From Impatiens glandulifera (lineage: Eukaryota > Streptophyta > Magnoliopsida > Ericales > Balsaminaceae), in the NCBI RefSeq assembly GCF_907164915.1, contig NC_061862.1:36333522-36397521 (forward strand): 64,000 nucleotides of DNA, written 5' to 3'. The notes beneath the pieces are model-generated. The model was not told the DNA's origin. It saw nothing but the letters and a program-made list of their open reading frames with translations, and made no database searches. Below are positions 31,138-42,182 of the stretch, one piece after another; position 1 is the first letter of the stretch; every line of letters starts with the position of its first letter. The position numbers and the translations under genes were made by a program.

Positions 31138-34055
31138 ATGGCTCTAGGTAAAATACCTTTTCAATGGATGTTGCAGATCGATTTCAACAACATCGACGAA
31201 CACGCCGGGGAGGAAAACAAGGTTGTGCTTCAATCTCTACGGGATTCAGGACTGGAAACGTTCTTGTCTGGTCCGTTCGTCGTGCACCCGACGGCAGTTA
31301 TGGAGTTTCTAGCGACGACGACTTTAACGAAAAGGAAAGTCTCCGCCACCGTCAACGGCAAAGAGATTCACATCACGGAGGAGCTTTTCTCTAAAGCACT
31401 CGGTTTGCCGAACACCGGTTTGGACTTCAAGACTGACCTGACCGCTGCAGAATCTAATGCGGTCTGGTTAGTGATATCAACTGACGATCAGGATCTGGTG
31501 ATTCACTCAAGCCGGAAGAACAAACTAAAACTGGAGTTCAAATGGTTGCTGAACATCATCTCTCGTTCGATTTAGGGTAGAGGAGGTAACTTCGATAACC
31601 TGACGAAACTTAAGCTGAAAATGATGATGGCTATTGTTCGCGGTGACAAGATAGATTGGGGAGACGTTATCTTCGAACAGTTCTGTGAGATGGTGATACA
31701 GAAGGATGGCCGAGTTCAGGCCTTCGCAATGCAAATCGTCAAAATTCTTAAGTTCCTTAATGTGGAACTTGGTGAAGGTGAACCGCTCTCACCCAATAAC
31801 ATTCTCAACTCCAAGAAAATGAGTAAGAAGACTGACAAAGCGGTTAAGCCGAAGTCTTCCAGAACGAAGTCTTCAAAGGGGATCAGTTCTTCCACTCTGG
31901 CTGAAGAAGGTTCAAAACAAGAAAAACCGAAGAGGAAGGCGGTTCAAGTTGAAGCCTCCCAGAAGAAGAAGGGAAGGAAGAAGTCGTCCGCAAAGAAGAG
32001 CTCCAACAAGTCGGCTGACTCCGAGAAAACCCTTTCATCGGACAATTCGCCGAAGAGAACTGGGGACGTCTTCCAGACCATCCCCATCAACACCGTTCGT
32101 CCCATCAATGTTGACTCTCCATCACCAAGGCAAACCGAACCCTCGGGGAGCCACGAAACCGAGTCAACATCAAAGGAGGAAGCAGAGGTTAGTATTCACT
32201 CTGAACACTCCAAGTCCCCCAACAAAAACATCGATGAGGTAATGGCCAATGTAGGTTTAAATACCTCAGAAGTCATTGTGGACGTAGTCCAAAATATTGC
32301 TAAGGAAACCGAAGACGATGTGTCAAGTCGTCTTAAGCCAGCTGATCAGGTTGAGATACCCGGTCAAAGTGAAAGTCACTCGGTCGAAGAAACGGCCAAA
32401 ACTGTGAACATCACCCCTCCGGCTCAGGAGGGACTGAAGAAAAGGAACCATCCGGTTCAGCGGGGAACAAGTCAGTTCCAATCGATACAACGATCCAATC
32501 GGCTCAAGATGGGCCAGCAGACTCAACAATCATACCTGAAGGGCCAGTTCAGGTTAACAAGGGCAAAGAGGTTTTATTCGAAGATTCCACGGTAAAGGGA
32601 AAAAGTGTTCTGCAAACCGGCTCCCAACCTGAGATTATAACCGAGGCCGAGGTTGCCTTTTCCGCAGAAGAAGAGGAGGAGATGTTTGAGGGGCTAATTA
32701 GGGATATGGACAAAGATGCCAGTGAGTTGATATCACCATACCACTTATGGGTAAAGCTCCGTTGTGAGACAAAGTTGTCAGATATGATCTTGGAGATGAG
32801 CGGTAACAAACACTAGGAGAAACTCTTAGAATTAGAAGAATTGGCTCTCAAACTAGCAAATAACAATGTTATCCGAGCCGCATTCAGCAAAACCACGGTG
32901 ATTCACGAATACGCCCGGTTACACGCAGTAGAAGACGCATTAAGTGAGGCAGAAGGAGCAACCTTAACTCCAATCGAAGCAAAAATGTTTCAACGGTTTC
33001 ACCCAGTGCGGGAAAAGCTCCTTAAGAGCGTTGACCGACTCGACGCAAAATGGAGAAACGATTACAGACATCACTTAACTCATGCCAATCTATATCAAAG
33101 CCAGCCTTTCTTTGCTGCCGGGGAGACATCCATGACAGCAGAAAACTGGGGAAATAATCCTCCACAAACTGAAAAGGCTCCAGAACTTGAGCAGGTAAAG
33201 CAGGTGGTGATCGATACAATTGAGTCCTGCCTTGGGAACTACAGCATTGCAACCGATGAGAAGATTTCAACAGTTGAAGCCAACCTGTCGAACACTATCC
33301 GGGGATCCGTTCAAACCGAAATGGCCAACACCGCTCAAACAACGATCAAGTCTATGATAGATGAAGCCGTGCAAACTTCTGTCAAATCACTAATCGCAGA
33401 ATCCGTTCAAACCGCAACCGCTCCCTTAGTCGATATGTTGCAGGCTATGGCTGTTCAAATTGGGGAGTTGTCTAAACTTCAAGTGAGCAAAACTCAAGAG
33501 CAAATCAATTCTGACGCCGAAACCGCAAAGAAGCTGCAAGACGAAGAAAGGGAGAGGGAACGGTTAAGGAAGGAACTTGAAGACAAAGATCATGCGCTTG
33601 CCAAGCAGTGTAATGAGGAAGAACAGGCAGCTCTCCAGGAACCCATACTGGCTCAACCCTCGCACGCTATGAAGACAAGGAATAAGAACAAGCGAAAGCC
33701 GGTTGCAAAGGTGATGAAGCGGGCAGAACAAAACAGTCAAAGAGTGATCGAACCAGTCGGGCTGAACGTGCAAACTCTTGACGAATAAGAAGAAGAGGAC
33801 ATCGAAGAACTCAACCGGCAACCCCAAGTTCAAGACCGATTGTTGCTCAAACATCTCGACCACCAAAACCAGCCTGTGCCGGTTTTGAATTCGGAAAAAG
33901 AACTCCCGGCATCTCAAGTGTATTTGCCGGATGGCGAATTGACGCTGAAAGAAGAGACAAGGAATGGAAGGCAAGGGAAGAAGAAGAAAGAAGGCGGAAG
34001 GAAAAAGAACTTGAAAAGGGGGACCATCCAAACCTTAGTTTCCTGTCTTTCTTAA
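31138..34055 (+). pseudogene. Element B accessory gene 3, long form with coiled-coil tail, broken
   Basis: Opens MALGKIPFQWMLQIDF. The N-terminal family domain has DSGLETFLSG (36-45), ITEELFSKALGLPNTG (79-94), KLEFKWLLNIISRSI (131-145) and MMMAIVRGDKIDW. A TAG at 31573 interrupts it. Then come a Lys/Ser-rich linker (KKKGRKKSSAKKSS near 31965), an acidic middle, and a C-terminal half with repeated TEMANTAQTTIKSM / VQTSVKSLIAESVQ units and a highly charged EERERERLRKELEDKD coiled coil. Breaks after 31573: a frameshift near 32430, TAG near 32813 and TAA at 33786. The frame then stays open to 34053. The original product would have had about 970 residues. The basic tracts suggest a nuclear or nucleic-acid-associated protein; there is no membrane segment. 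Unidentified. Confidence 0.72.
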
Positions 34056-34192
34056 GAACAATTTATTTATGTTTGTTTTTGTTTCATAACTCAGCAGCTT
34101 TTATCTTACTTTGAAGTTACTATCTCTCCTTAAATATCCTTTGAAAAATCAATACATGTTTTGAAAATTTTTTTCTTAAGCAGAAAAACTTC

Positions 34193-34206
34193 AAAAAGGG
34201 AGAAAT
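34193..34206 (+). other. Element B polypurine tract
   Basis: AAAAAGGGAGAAAT directly before the TGTTAAACAG start of the 3' LTR. The same 14 bp recur inside the LTR at 34270-34283, again followed by TG. Confidence 0.85.
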
Positions 34207-35511
34207 TGTTAAACAGATTTTTAAAATCGGCCATACATTACAAGTTTTGAATATTTATTCTAAATAATCAAAAAGGGAGAAATTGATAGAAAAATTAAGT
34301 AAAGTTAATTTTTGGAGCCGGCCAGGGGAACTAAACAATTATTAACTTTTATGTGCAGGAACAGATCGAACTATATAAACCGGCTAGAGCCTCATAAACC
34401 GGCTGTTGAACACTTCAAAGAAATCCAGTTCCAAGTGATCAAGTCAAGATTAGAGGAACTGGTTTTTACTCTTCCAAGAGACCGACTAGCAAAGACAAGT
34501 TTTACATTCCAGCCGGACTATACTATGTAAGAAACAAACCGGAAACTACAATCTACAGAAGTGACGTAATATGACGAAATAGACGTGTCTCGAAGGGATA
34601 AAAGAAGATAAGATCCGATCAGAATCATGCAAGGAAAGCAATGATGATTTACTGATCCGACGTTGACAATCGGAAGGTGCATGCCTGACACGTGTCCGAA
34701 TCTGCAAACCGGCAACGTCATCTTTATCTGAGGAGTGTCTGCATACTTGCCAAGTGTTGAGGAAGGAGAAACGTGCAAGCAACCTCCCTCCACCGGCGTG
34801 ATGCTGGATCAACCAATCCCACGGTGAGAGAAGAATATGACCGTTGGGATCTTCCTTGCTATAAAAGGAAGACGAAGCGACCTCATTCAGAGACAACAAG
34901 CGAACACATAAAACCAGCAAGCGACACAATTTACGAAAATCTTATAGAGATAAAGAAATCTTACGAACGATCCAAAACCGGTGTGTCATAAACCGGAAGA
35001 TTTGTGTGTGTGTTTGTGTTGTAGTTGTATTACATCAAGAGTGAGTTGGTGTAACCGGCGAGTAGCGAGTTGGGCTCGACCGACATTGTAATTACTGTAA
35101 CTTTGAAAGTTAGTGGAGATCCTTCTCATAACCTGAGAAGAAGGGGTGACGTAGGAGGGTTTGCTCCGAACATCCATAAAAAAATCTTGTCTCGTGTTAT
35201 TTCCTTCATTTACTACTTACTCACTTAACCTAACCAAAATCAATCTTACTCCTTATATCAAAAATCGGTCCACTCATATCTCTAAAACCTACTCCTTCTA
35301 AACATCATCTAAATCGCATACGTTGTTTCAGACTGAAACAGACATTTCCGCCCTTGAACCCGGTTCAAGAGTCTGTGACAGTTTGTGAAGTGCTGAGAAC
35401 GGTCATAGTCTCTAATCGGACTATCACCAAAGTGTTGTGTGTGTTGTAAGCGGCCACCCTTCCTGAAACCGGAAACACCCTGGTACTCCAAGGGCGTCCT
35501 CGATCCTAACA
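34207..35511 (+). repeat. Element B, 3' LTR
   Basis: This 1,305-bp LTR begins TGTTAAACAGATTT and ends GATCCTAACA. It is near-identical to 21653-22970. The TATA box is at 34860-34867. The internal second polypurine-like tract is intact here and degenerate in the 5' LTR (21713-21735). The flank to the right is LTR sequence of element E. Confidence 0.93.
34860..34867 (+). promoter_or_regulatory. Element B LTR TATA box (3' LTR)
   Basis: TATAAAAG, the counterpart of the site at 22320 in the 5' LTR. Here it would drive transcription outward into element E. Confidence 0.6.
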
Positions 35512-36179
35512 GACGTAAACAATAAGAAGGACATAGATTTAACGTGGTTCACCAAAATATAACTTGGCTACGTCCACCTAGAAGAGAGAGATTATTATTG
35601 AGAAGGTTGTTTTACAGAGATGATATGACAAACTAGGATTATAACACGAGTTTGTATAACACGCGGTCCCCTGAAACCCTAATACAGAAACCCTAACAAA
35701 TAGAGAATTAGGCCGGCCCATTAAGAAGGCCCAACTATTCAAGTCTATTCAACAAATCTCTACCTTGACTTGAATTCTCTTAAATGTCCCAAGTGCATTA
35801 GTCAATGCCCATATCTTCCAAATACATTCGTCAATGTCAGATAGCCCAGATGCACTCGCCGGTGTCGGATGGCCCAGATGCACTCGCTGGTGTAGGATGG
35901 CCCAGATGCACTCGTCGGTGTCGGATGGCCCAGATGCACTCGCCGGTGCCGGATGGCCCAGATGCACTCGTCGGTACCAAATGGCCCAGATGTATTAGTC
36001 AATACTAGATGGCCCAGATGCATTCGTCAATATCAGATGGCCTAGATGCATTAGTCAATGCCCAGATGCATTAGTCAATGCCCAAATGACCCAGATACAT
36101 TAGTCAATGCCCAGATGGCCCAGATGCATTAGTCAATGCCCAGATGGCCCAGATACATTAGTCAATGCCCAGATGTTCA
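35512..36179 (-). repeat. Element E LTR (3' LTR, antisense), main part
   Basis: On the minus strand this LTR begins TGAACATCTGGGC at 36179, just past the purine-rich AGAAGAGAGAGATAGAGAAG, and ran to the CA end at 21557 before element B inserted. It includes the minisatellite at 35790-36175 and, at 35512-35583, the 72 bp also found at 21581-21652. Intact length would be about 0.7 kb. Confidence 0.75.
35790..36175 (-). repeat. 27-bp minisatellite in LTR E
   Basis: About 13 tandem units of CCAGATGCACTCGTCGGTG + TCGGATGG type, grading rightward into CCAGATGCATTAGTCAATG + CCAGATGG. It is open in several frames only because of the repeat. Confidence 0.9.
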
Positions 36180-36220
36180 ATCTTCTCTATCTCTCTCTTC
36201 TAAAGTTTCCCCTAGGGAAA

Positions 36221-38010
36221 CTAACAGTTTCTGACGTTAAGTAAGTCCAAACAATGTTGGAACTTGCTATGAGGAACTGGCTTGGTGAACATATCAGAAT
36301 GATTGTCAGCAGTTCCTACCTTTTTCACCTTTATCCTCTTCTCAGTCCTTAGGAAATGATATCGCACGTCAATATGCTTAGACCGTTCATGATGAACTTG
36401 ATCTTTGGCTAAGCATATAACACTCAGACTATCACAGAAGACAGTTGTTTGATCCTGATGTAGGCCCAGATCACTAATTAGTCCTTTCAGCCATATTCCC
36501 TCTTTAGCAACTTCTGTTAATTCCATGTACTCTGCTTCTGTTGTAGACATAGTCACAGTAGGTTGCAGAGTCGCTTTCTAACTAACAACTGAGCCCCCAA
36601 GAGTAAATACATAACCAATCATAGATTTTTAACTATCAATGTCTCCAGCATAATCAGAATCTGAATACCCAGTAATCAGACATTGTGTATCACCTCCATA
36701 TATGATACCAACATCAAAAGTTCCCCGTAGATACCTGAATATCCTCTTCACAGCTTGCCAGTACTCCTTCCCTGGTTGTACCATAAATCTGCTCACAACA
36801 CTCACTGCCTGTGTCAGATCTGGTCTTGTACAACAAACCATAACATACATCAAACTCCCTACTGCACTAGAATAAGGAACTCGAGTCATATATTTTTTTC
36901 TTCATCTATCTAAGGAGTAAACAAAGTAGTAAGATGAATATTAGCAGCACAGGGTGTATCTATAGGTTTAGCTGATGACATCCCAAACTTTGACAACACC
37001 TTCTCAATGTAACCTTTTTGTGATAAGAAAAGTTTCTTCTGAACTCTATCTCTAAGAATCTCCATTCCTAGAATTTTCCAAGCTGTTCCTAGATCTTTCA
37101 TCTCAAACTCAGCATTTAGAAGATCCTTTAGCTTCTGAACATCTGTTTTGCTCTTTGTTGCTACCAACATGTCATCTCAATACATGACTAGGTAGATGAA
37201 TGAGTCATCCTTCAACTTGTTGTAATACACACAACAATCATATGCACTCCTCTTGTAGTTAAAATACATCATAAAGTTGTCAAACCTCTTATACCACTGC
37301 CTTAGAGACTGTTTAAGTCCGTATAAAGACTTCTTCAACTTGCAAACATATTTTTCCTTTCGTGGAACTTAGAAACCTTTTGGCTGAGTCATGTATATTT
37401 CTTCCTCTAACTCTTCATGTAGAAAGACTGTTTTCACATCAAGTTGTTCGAACTCCAAATCCTGATGTGTCACTATTGCTAGTAACACCCTAATAGAAGT
37501 ATGTTTAACTACTAGTGAGAAAATTTCGTTATAGTCTACTCCCTCCTTCTGATTGAACCCCCTTGCAACAACTCGAGCCTTAAACTTGACTCCTTCAATA
37601 ACTGTTATACCTTCCTTTTTCTTGAAAACCCATTTGCAGGTAATAACCTTTCTCCCTGTAGGCAAAGAGACTAACTCCCAAGTATGATTTTTGTGAAGTG
37701 ATTCCATCTCATCTCCCATTGTTGTGAACCACTGGGCAGCTTCAAACCCGGATACAGCTTCTTTGTAAGTGGATGGTACAAACGTATTCACTTCCTCCTC
37801 GGCAACCTGTAGTGCATAACCAACCATATCTTTATAACTGTATCTTTGAGGTGGTCTAACTCCAATCCTCCTTAACCGACCTTCAACTACACTCTCATTA
37901 ATAACTTCAGACGGTTGAGAATCTAATTGTTCAAACTCTGGCAGCTGACCCTCAACGTGGGGTTCTTTTTCCTTTTGTAAAGTAGTTTCTAACTCCACCT
38001 GTTTGTTAGC
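36221..38010 (-). pseudogene. Element E pol 3' part (RT and RNase H, Tork-like copia), truncated
   Basis: Reading from the right: about 130 residues of linker, then RT with a WVFKKKEG segment and FEQLDVKTVFLHEELEEEI, and a stop after QPKGF near 37370. In the active site Y-V-D-D the second residue is a stop codon (near 37180). RNase H follows with YSDSDYAGD and STTEAEYMELTEVAKE, ending KPVPHSKFQHCLDLLNV at 36221. Further stops lie near 36900 and 36625. The motifs fit the Tork/TNT lineage. Gag, protease and integrase are absent; the sequence stops at 38010, where the second 1.5 kb repeat begins. Confidence 0.88.
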
Positions 38011-39481
38011 ACTATTTGGACAGCCAAAACAAACAGATATGAAAAAGCATAGGAAAAAGTATCATATTAGATTACATTACAATCCTCAACAGCCAAAGCA
38101 AACAGATACGAACAAGTATATATAGATATGAGATTATAATCCTAGATTTGGACAGCCAAATTTAACAGATATGAACAAGCATAGGAAAGATTACCTACCT
38201 ATCACACAGTTGCGATGGAATTGGCGAAGAATGGAGAAGAAGATAATAAGAGGAATCGAATGAAATGACGATCAAGGGACGATCAGGAGGAGACCTGGTG
38301 AGATTCAAATTTGAGAATTTACTAAACATAAACCACGATTTGAACAACGAAAGCAAACATGTATGAAAAATGACATAACGTACAGTGGCGGCGGCGGATG
38401 AAGCAGCTAGCTGGCTATGAGGTTGAAGATGAAGAAATTCAGAGGAAGATTTTCCTGACCTTCGTTTGATAAACAGTCTAAGCAATCAGCATGGCTAGCG
38501 ATATATATACGCTGCGCTCCGCCATTTCTCTCTCTACTGTCTTTCTTACAAATTTAAATTCAAATTAAAAATTATAAAAGAATAAATAAAAATGGGATTG
38601 TCTTTTCTTTTACCAAATTGCGCTCACACTTATTAACTCATTTTAGAGTAAGCTTCTGTCACTTAATCACTATTTTTAATAAAAGTTTCCAATCCTAAAT
38701 AATACCCAAAGTGTTCATTTACATTTTCATATTCTTCCATTTTTTCCTCTTAAAACTTTTTTTTTTCTAAGACAACAAATATCACACTCTTTTCAAATAA
38801 AATAATTTATGTAGGTATTTATATAAGTATGACATATATTTATATAATTGTTATTAACCATAACAATCAAAATTACCGTATTTAATAGAAGGGACCTATA
38901 TTATATATTACATGTCACATTTTACCTAGTAAATAAAATATAAACACCACTTAATATTTCGTATGGAATTAGAGTGTGTTTGCATTAGCAACGTAAGAGA
39001 GAACATCCATGTTATTTTAGACAAATTTGCTAACAATTATCTATCTTTTTCAATATTATTGAGCTAGTTGATTAAATTAATTACACCCATAGATAAAAAG
39101 GGTGAACAGCTAAATTATTTTAATTTAAAGACGATAAAGACGATAGACTTTCACTTAAAAGTGTTAAAAAAAATGAATAAAAGATAATTTCAATATTACA
39201 ATTACATATATCAATAATTTCAAGTTGGCTTTAATTGACATATGTAACCTTTTTTTCACACTTCTCTATCAAACCGAATAAAATGTTTTAAGATACTAGT
39301 CATTTTTCAGTTTTGAAAAGTCGTCACTTATCTTAAAACATATAAAAGTAAGAAATTATGGGCAAGTGTTCAGTCACATTTAGGGAATACTTATACTACT
39401 TCGTCTACAAAACATTACGGGAGGACAGTAACAAAGCGCATAAACGGTGCACCGTAAGTGTTTGTCGGAAGATAATCTCTA
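38011..39481. repeat. 1.5 kb direct repeat, copy ii
   Basis: Second copy of 20021-21556, in the same orientation. Its left edge is fused to the interior of element E pol, and its right edge ends at the base where copy i is entered by LTR E (…AATCTCTA). It lacks the local triplication of copy i and has about 185 bp (38930-39115) that copy i lacks. The candidate exon is frameshifted here. Confidence 0.88.
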
Positions 39482-39494
39482 CTCATTAATATAT

Positions 39495-39796
39495 TGTTGA
39501 GAAAATATTTAATATAAACACACGATAAAGAAAATATAAAAAAATGTGTTCAATAATAACAAAGAACACAATATATAACAAGTTTCGGCCAACAATGCCT
39601 ACATCCTCGGGGAGTCGTCAATTCTATTATTTCCATGGAATATTGGTCCACGTAACTCTATATTAAAATGTCTATTTATAGGAGTACATTAAAAACCTAA
39701 AAGACTAAACTAATATTATAAGCCCAATAAAAGTTTAAAGCTCATAATATATAAACTCTAATAAAATATGGCCAAAAAGTCAACATATATTTAACA
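39495..39796 (-). repeat. Probable copia solo LTR (antisense)
   Basis: About 300 bp bounded by TGTTGA and TTAACA. It contains AACAAGTTTCGGCCAACAAT and GCCTACATCCTCGGGGAG, the antisense form of a common plant copia LTR 3' end. No internal region adjoins it and I find no clear 5-bp target duplication, so it may be an LTR fragment. Confidence 0.5.
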
Positions 39797-39946
39797 TAAA
39801 ACTTTTGATTTTGCCATTCAAAAATTCGTGAGCTCTAAACTATTTCGTAATTTTATTTTTATATTTTCTATATTTTTAAGAGATACGAAAAAAATAAGAA
39901 CCGTGTTAACGAAAATATAGATAATGATATAAGTTAATAATTTTTA

Positions 39947-40963
39947 GGGCAAATTATATGGCCGACCCAAATTACTTAGATTGTTTACTTCTAGTCTTTA
40001 AATTCTTTTTTTAAAACAAATCACCCTTTAGATTTTTAAAAAGGATCACGAATGACTCATCTGTCAATTTTTTCGTTAGGTTTAACGACTCTAACAAAAA
40101 TCATCGCCGCCAAATTCTTTTTCTTATTTCCTCGTGCTGCCACCACAACCACCGCTTGTTGCGGTTACATAGTCAATTTGAGCAAGGACACAATAGTTGT
40201 TTTTCACCACCACCTTCTTCAAGGCCTCATTAATAAATACATTCGTCTCTTTAATCTCTTTTTCTATCACCTCTAACTTCTAAAACGCTTCGTTCTGCTC
40301 ACTTTCACAACCTCCACTTGAGCCATCACAGTCGTCACTCTCATCTCCGTCAGCCTGTCTCATTCCTCTATTTTCTCTCTCTCTCATCGATTGAATTCCT
40401 CTTTAGAAATAGTTATTTGTGTCCCGATTTAGATGTGAAACAATTCCTTCGCATCGTCGAGCTCCAACGTCACCTCTTTCACAAACATAATATTCACAAC
40501 TTTCACTTTCTCAACTTTCTCTTGCGGATATCCAATCTCGGGTTGAGTATGAGCAAATTGTGATTTGAAGCCTTTAGAAAGTTCGGGATGATACTCGTTC
40601 TTCAAGGAATTTAATTTCTTAGCCAACTCTTCAATGTAAGATTTATAAGTTTTCTGATTAAGGATGTTCTTTTCCGCAAAGATCTTCATTTTCTTTTCAA
40701 GAAAATGGTTACCAACGATTCGCGAAGTTGGGTGATTTCGTCTGAAATCTCTCTAACTTTTGCAACATTCAATCAACACGAACTCCGCTTCAGACAAGAT
40801 CTTGGCGTTGACAATTTTCTAGAGCGGTTAGACATAATAAAAGAAATTGACGGAAGGGCCATTTGTGACTCTTTCTAAAATTTTGAGGGACGATTTATTT
40901 TAAAAATTAATTTAAATGTTAAAGTAAGCGATTAGAGTAATTGTAGGCTCATTTAATTTTCCC
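39947..40963. mobile_element. Non-autonomous Mutator-like element (candidate Pack-MULE)
   Basis: This 1,017-bp element has long imperfect terminal inverted repeats. The left TIR is about 39947-40078 (GGGCAAATTATATGGCC...). The right TIR is about 40847-40963 (...GCTCATTTAATTTTCCC), alignable over about 120 bp. It is flanked by TAATTTTTA (39938-39946) and TACCTTTTA (40964-40972), a 9-bp target duplication with two mismatches, the size made by Mutator-like transposases. There is no transposase. The interior holds non-TIR sequence with an 86-codon minus-strand ORF. Confidence 0.78.
40429..40689 (-). pseudogene. ORF inside the Mutator-like element, possible captured fragment
   Basis: 86 codons opening MKIFAEKNILNQKTYKSYIE, charged and helix-prone, with a KVEKVKVVNI segment. 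Frames on both sides have stops. No known domain is recognised. Coiled-coil character and position between TIRs fit a captured host-gene fragment, but this is not proven. Confidence 0.35.
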
Positions 40964-41074
40964 TACCTTTTATATGTATTTGATGCGTCTTAATTCGACT
41001 TGCCATGTATCCTAGTTCTAATTAAAACAACCCATTTTTTTTGTACTTCTCACAATTAATTATAATTATCCTCA

Positions 41075-41215
41075 AAGCCCCACCAAGGTAACATAGTGAT
41101 AATAGTCGACATAAGAGACTAAAAGGTCAAGGATTCGATTTCATCTTGAAGCGTTTTAAGTTTAAGTAGGGGTAATGGTTGTGTGTGTCATGCTAATTCT
41201 TCTTTAATTCTAAAA
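41075..41215 (+). mobile_element. tRNA-derived SINE with 17-bp target duplication
   Basis: A 141-bp SINE starting AGCCCCACCAAGG. The A-box-like segment (TAGTGATAATAGTCG) and B-box-like segment (GGATTCGATTTC) are about 35 bp apart, and the body contains GAAGCGTTTTAAGTTTAAG. It is flanked by AATTATAATTATCCTCA (41058-41074) and AATTATAACTATCCTCA (41216-41232), one mismatch in 17. It is the same family as the fold-back pair at 19267-19490. Confidence 0.85.
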
Positions 41216-41232
41216 AATTATAACTATCCTCA

Positions 41233-42050
41233 TGACACATAGATCAATACTAAATTCTAGTTGTGCATGCATATTAATATGAAATATGAAATTGTATTAT
41301 AAACAAGATTGAGGTTTACAATTGATTAATAATGCTTCTAATAGGTTTAACGTGATCTTCTATCAACCTAGCTAGGACAAGCTCATTTAATGGCGAAATC
41401 ATATTCGAATTTTTTTAGAGCCTCTCTTTTTTCTCCAATACTCTATATAGGATCAATTATGGGATAAGCCCACGGGCTAGGGCAGTCCACTCTAAGGCAA
41501 CTTATTTATTTAAACAAAATAAAAGATTTAGGTAATTTACATGAAATTTGACGAAATGACCCTATTAAGATGTGAAATTTGAAAAATAACCAAGGTCAAT
41601 AATGTTTTAAAAAATGATATTTTAAGCCAGTGAAATGTCCATTTTGTCCTTAATATCCCTTTTTGGGGGTTTTGGGGTGTCAAATTTCTTCTGTTCATCT
41701 TCTCCCTCTCTCTAAATCCTAAACATCAGTAGTAACGTTTTACGTTCATCCCCACGACTGTCAACTTCTCGTTCAACATCAGTAGTGGTTTCTCCCTCAC
41801 TCATTGCATTGATCCTTAAATATCTCTTTTGCATTCTTCCTGAATCTCTCTTTCGCATTCTCCCTCTCCAACTTTCTGTTCAACATCAATAGCGGTTTCT
41901 CCCTCACTCACCACATATTCAATGGGTATGTTATATGTGAATTTTATGTTATAGTTGGTTTGTGGCGAGCATGTATATATTTGTTAGTGACCTGAATACT
42001 ATGAATCGTAAAGAATATTATAGTTGTTTCGTCACAATTATATATGTATT
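41233..42050. other. Spacer right of the SINE
   Basis: No gene recognised. A pyrimidine-rich stretch at 41690-41920 contains a direct repeat, GTTCAACATCAGTAGTGG (41770) and GTTCAACATCAATAGCGG (41878), each followed by TTTCTCCCTCACTCA, about 108 bp apart. Confidence 0.5.
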
Positions 42051-42051
42051 G

Positions 42052-42182
42052 GTTCGTGACACGAATTGTATAGTGCACGACGCAAATTGTATAGTTTGTG
42101 CCGCAAATTATATAGTTTTTGACGTGTGTTGTATAGTGCGTCACACGAATTGTATAGTGCGTCACGCGAATTGTATAGTATT
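42052..42182 (+). repeat. 21-bp minisatellite
   Basis: About six tandem units of GTGACACGAATTGTATAGT type (CGTCACGCGAATTGTATAGT at the right end), diverged at several positions. Open frames through it are repeat artefacts. Confidence 0.8.

Noticed and set aside
35802..36023. 73- and 72-residue ORFs with WAIRHRRVHLGH-like repeats
   Set aside because: Translation of the 27-bp LTR E minisatellite.
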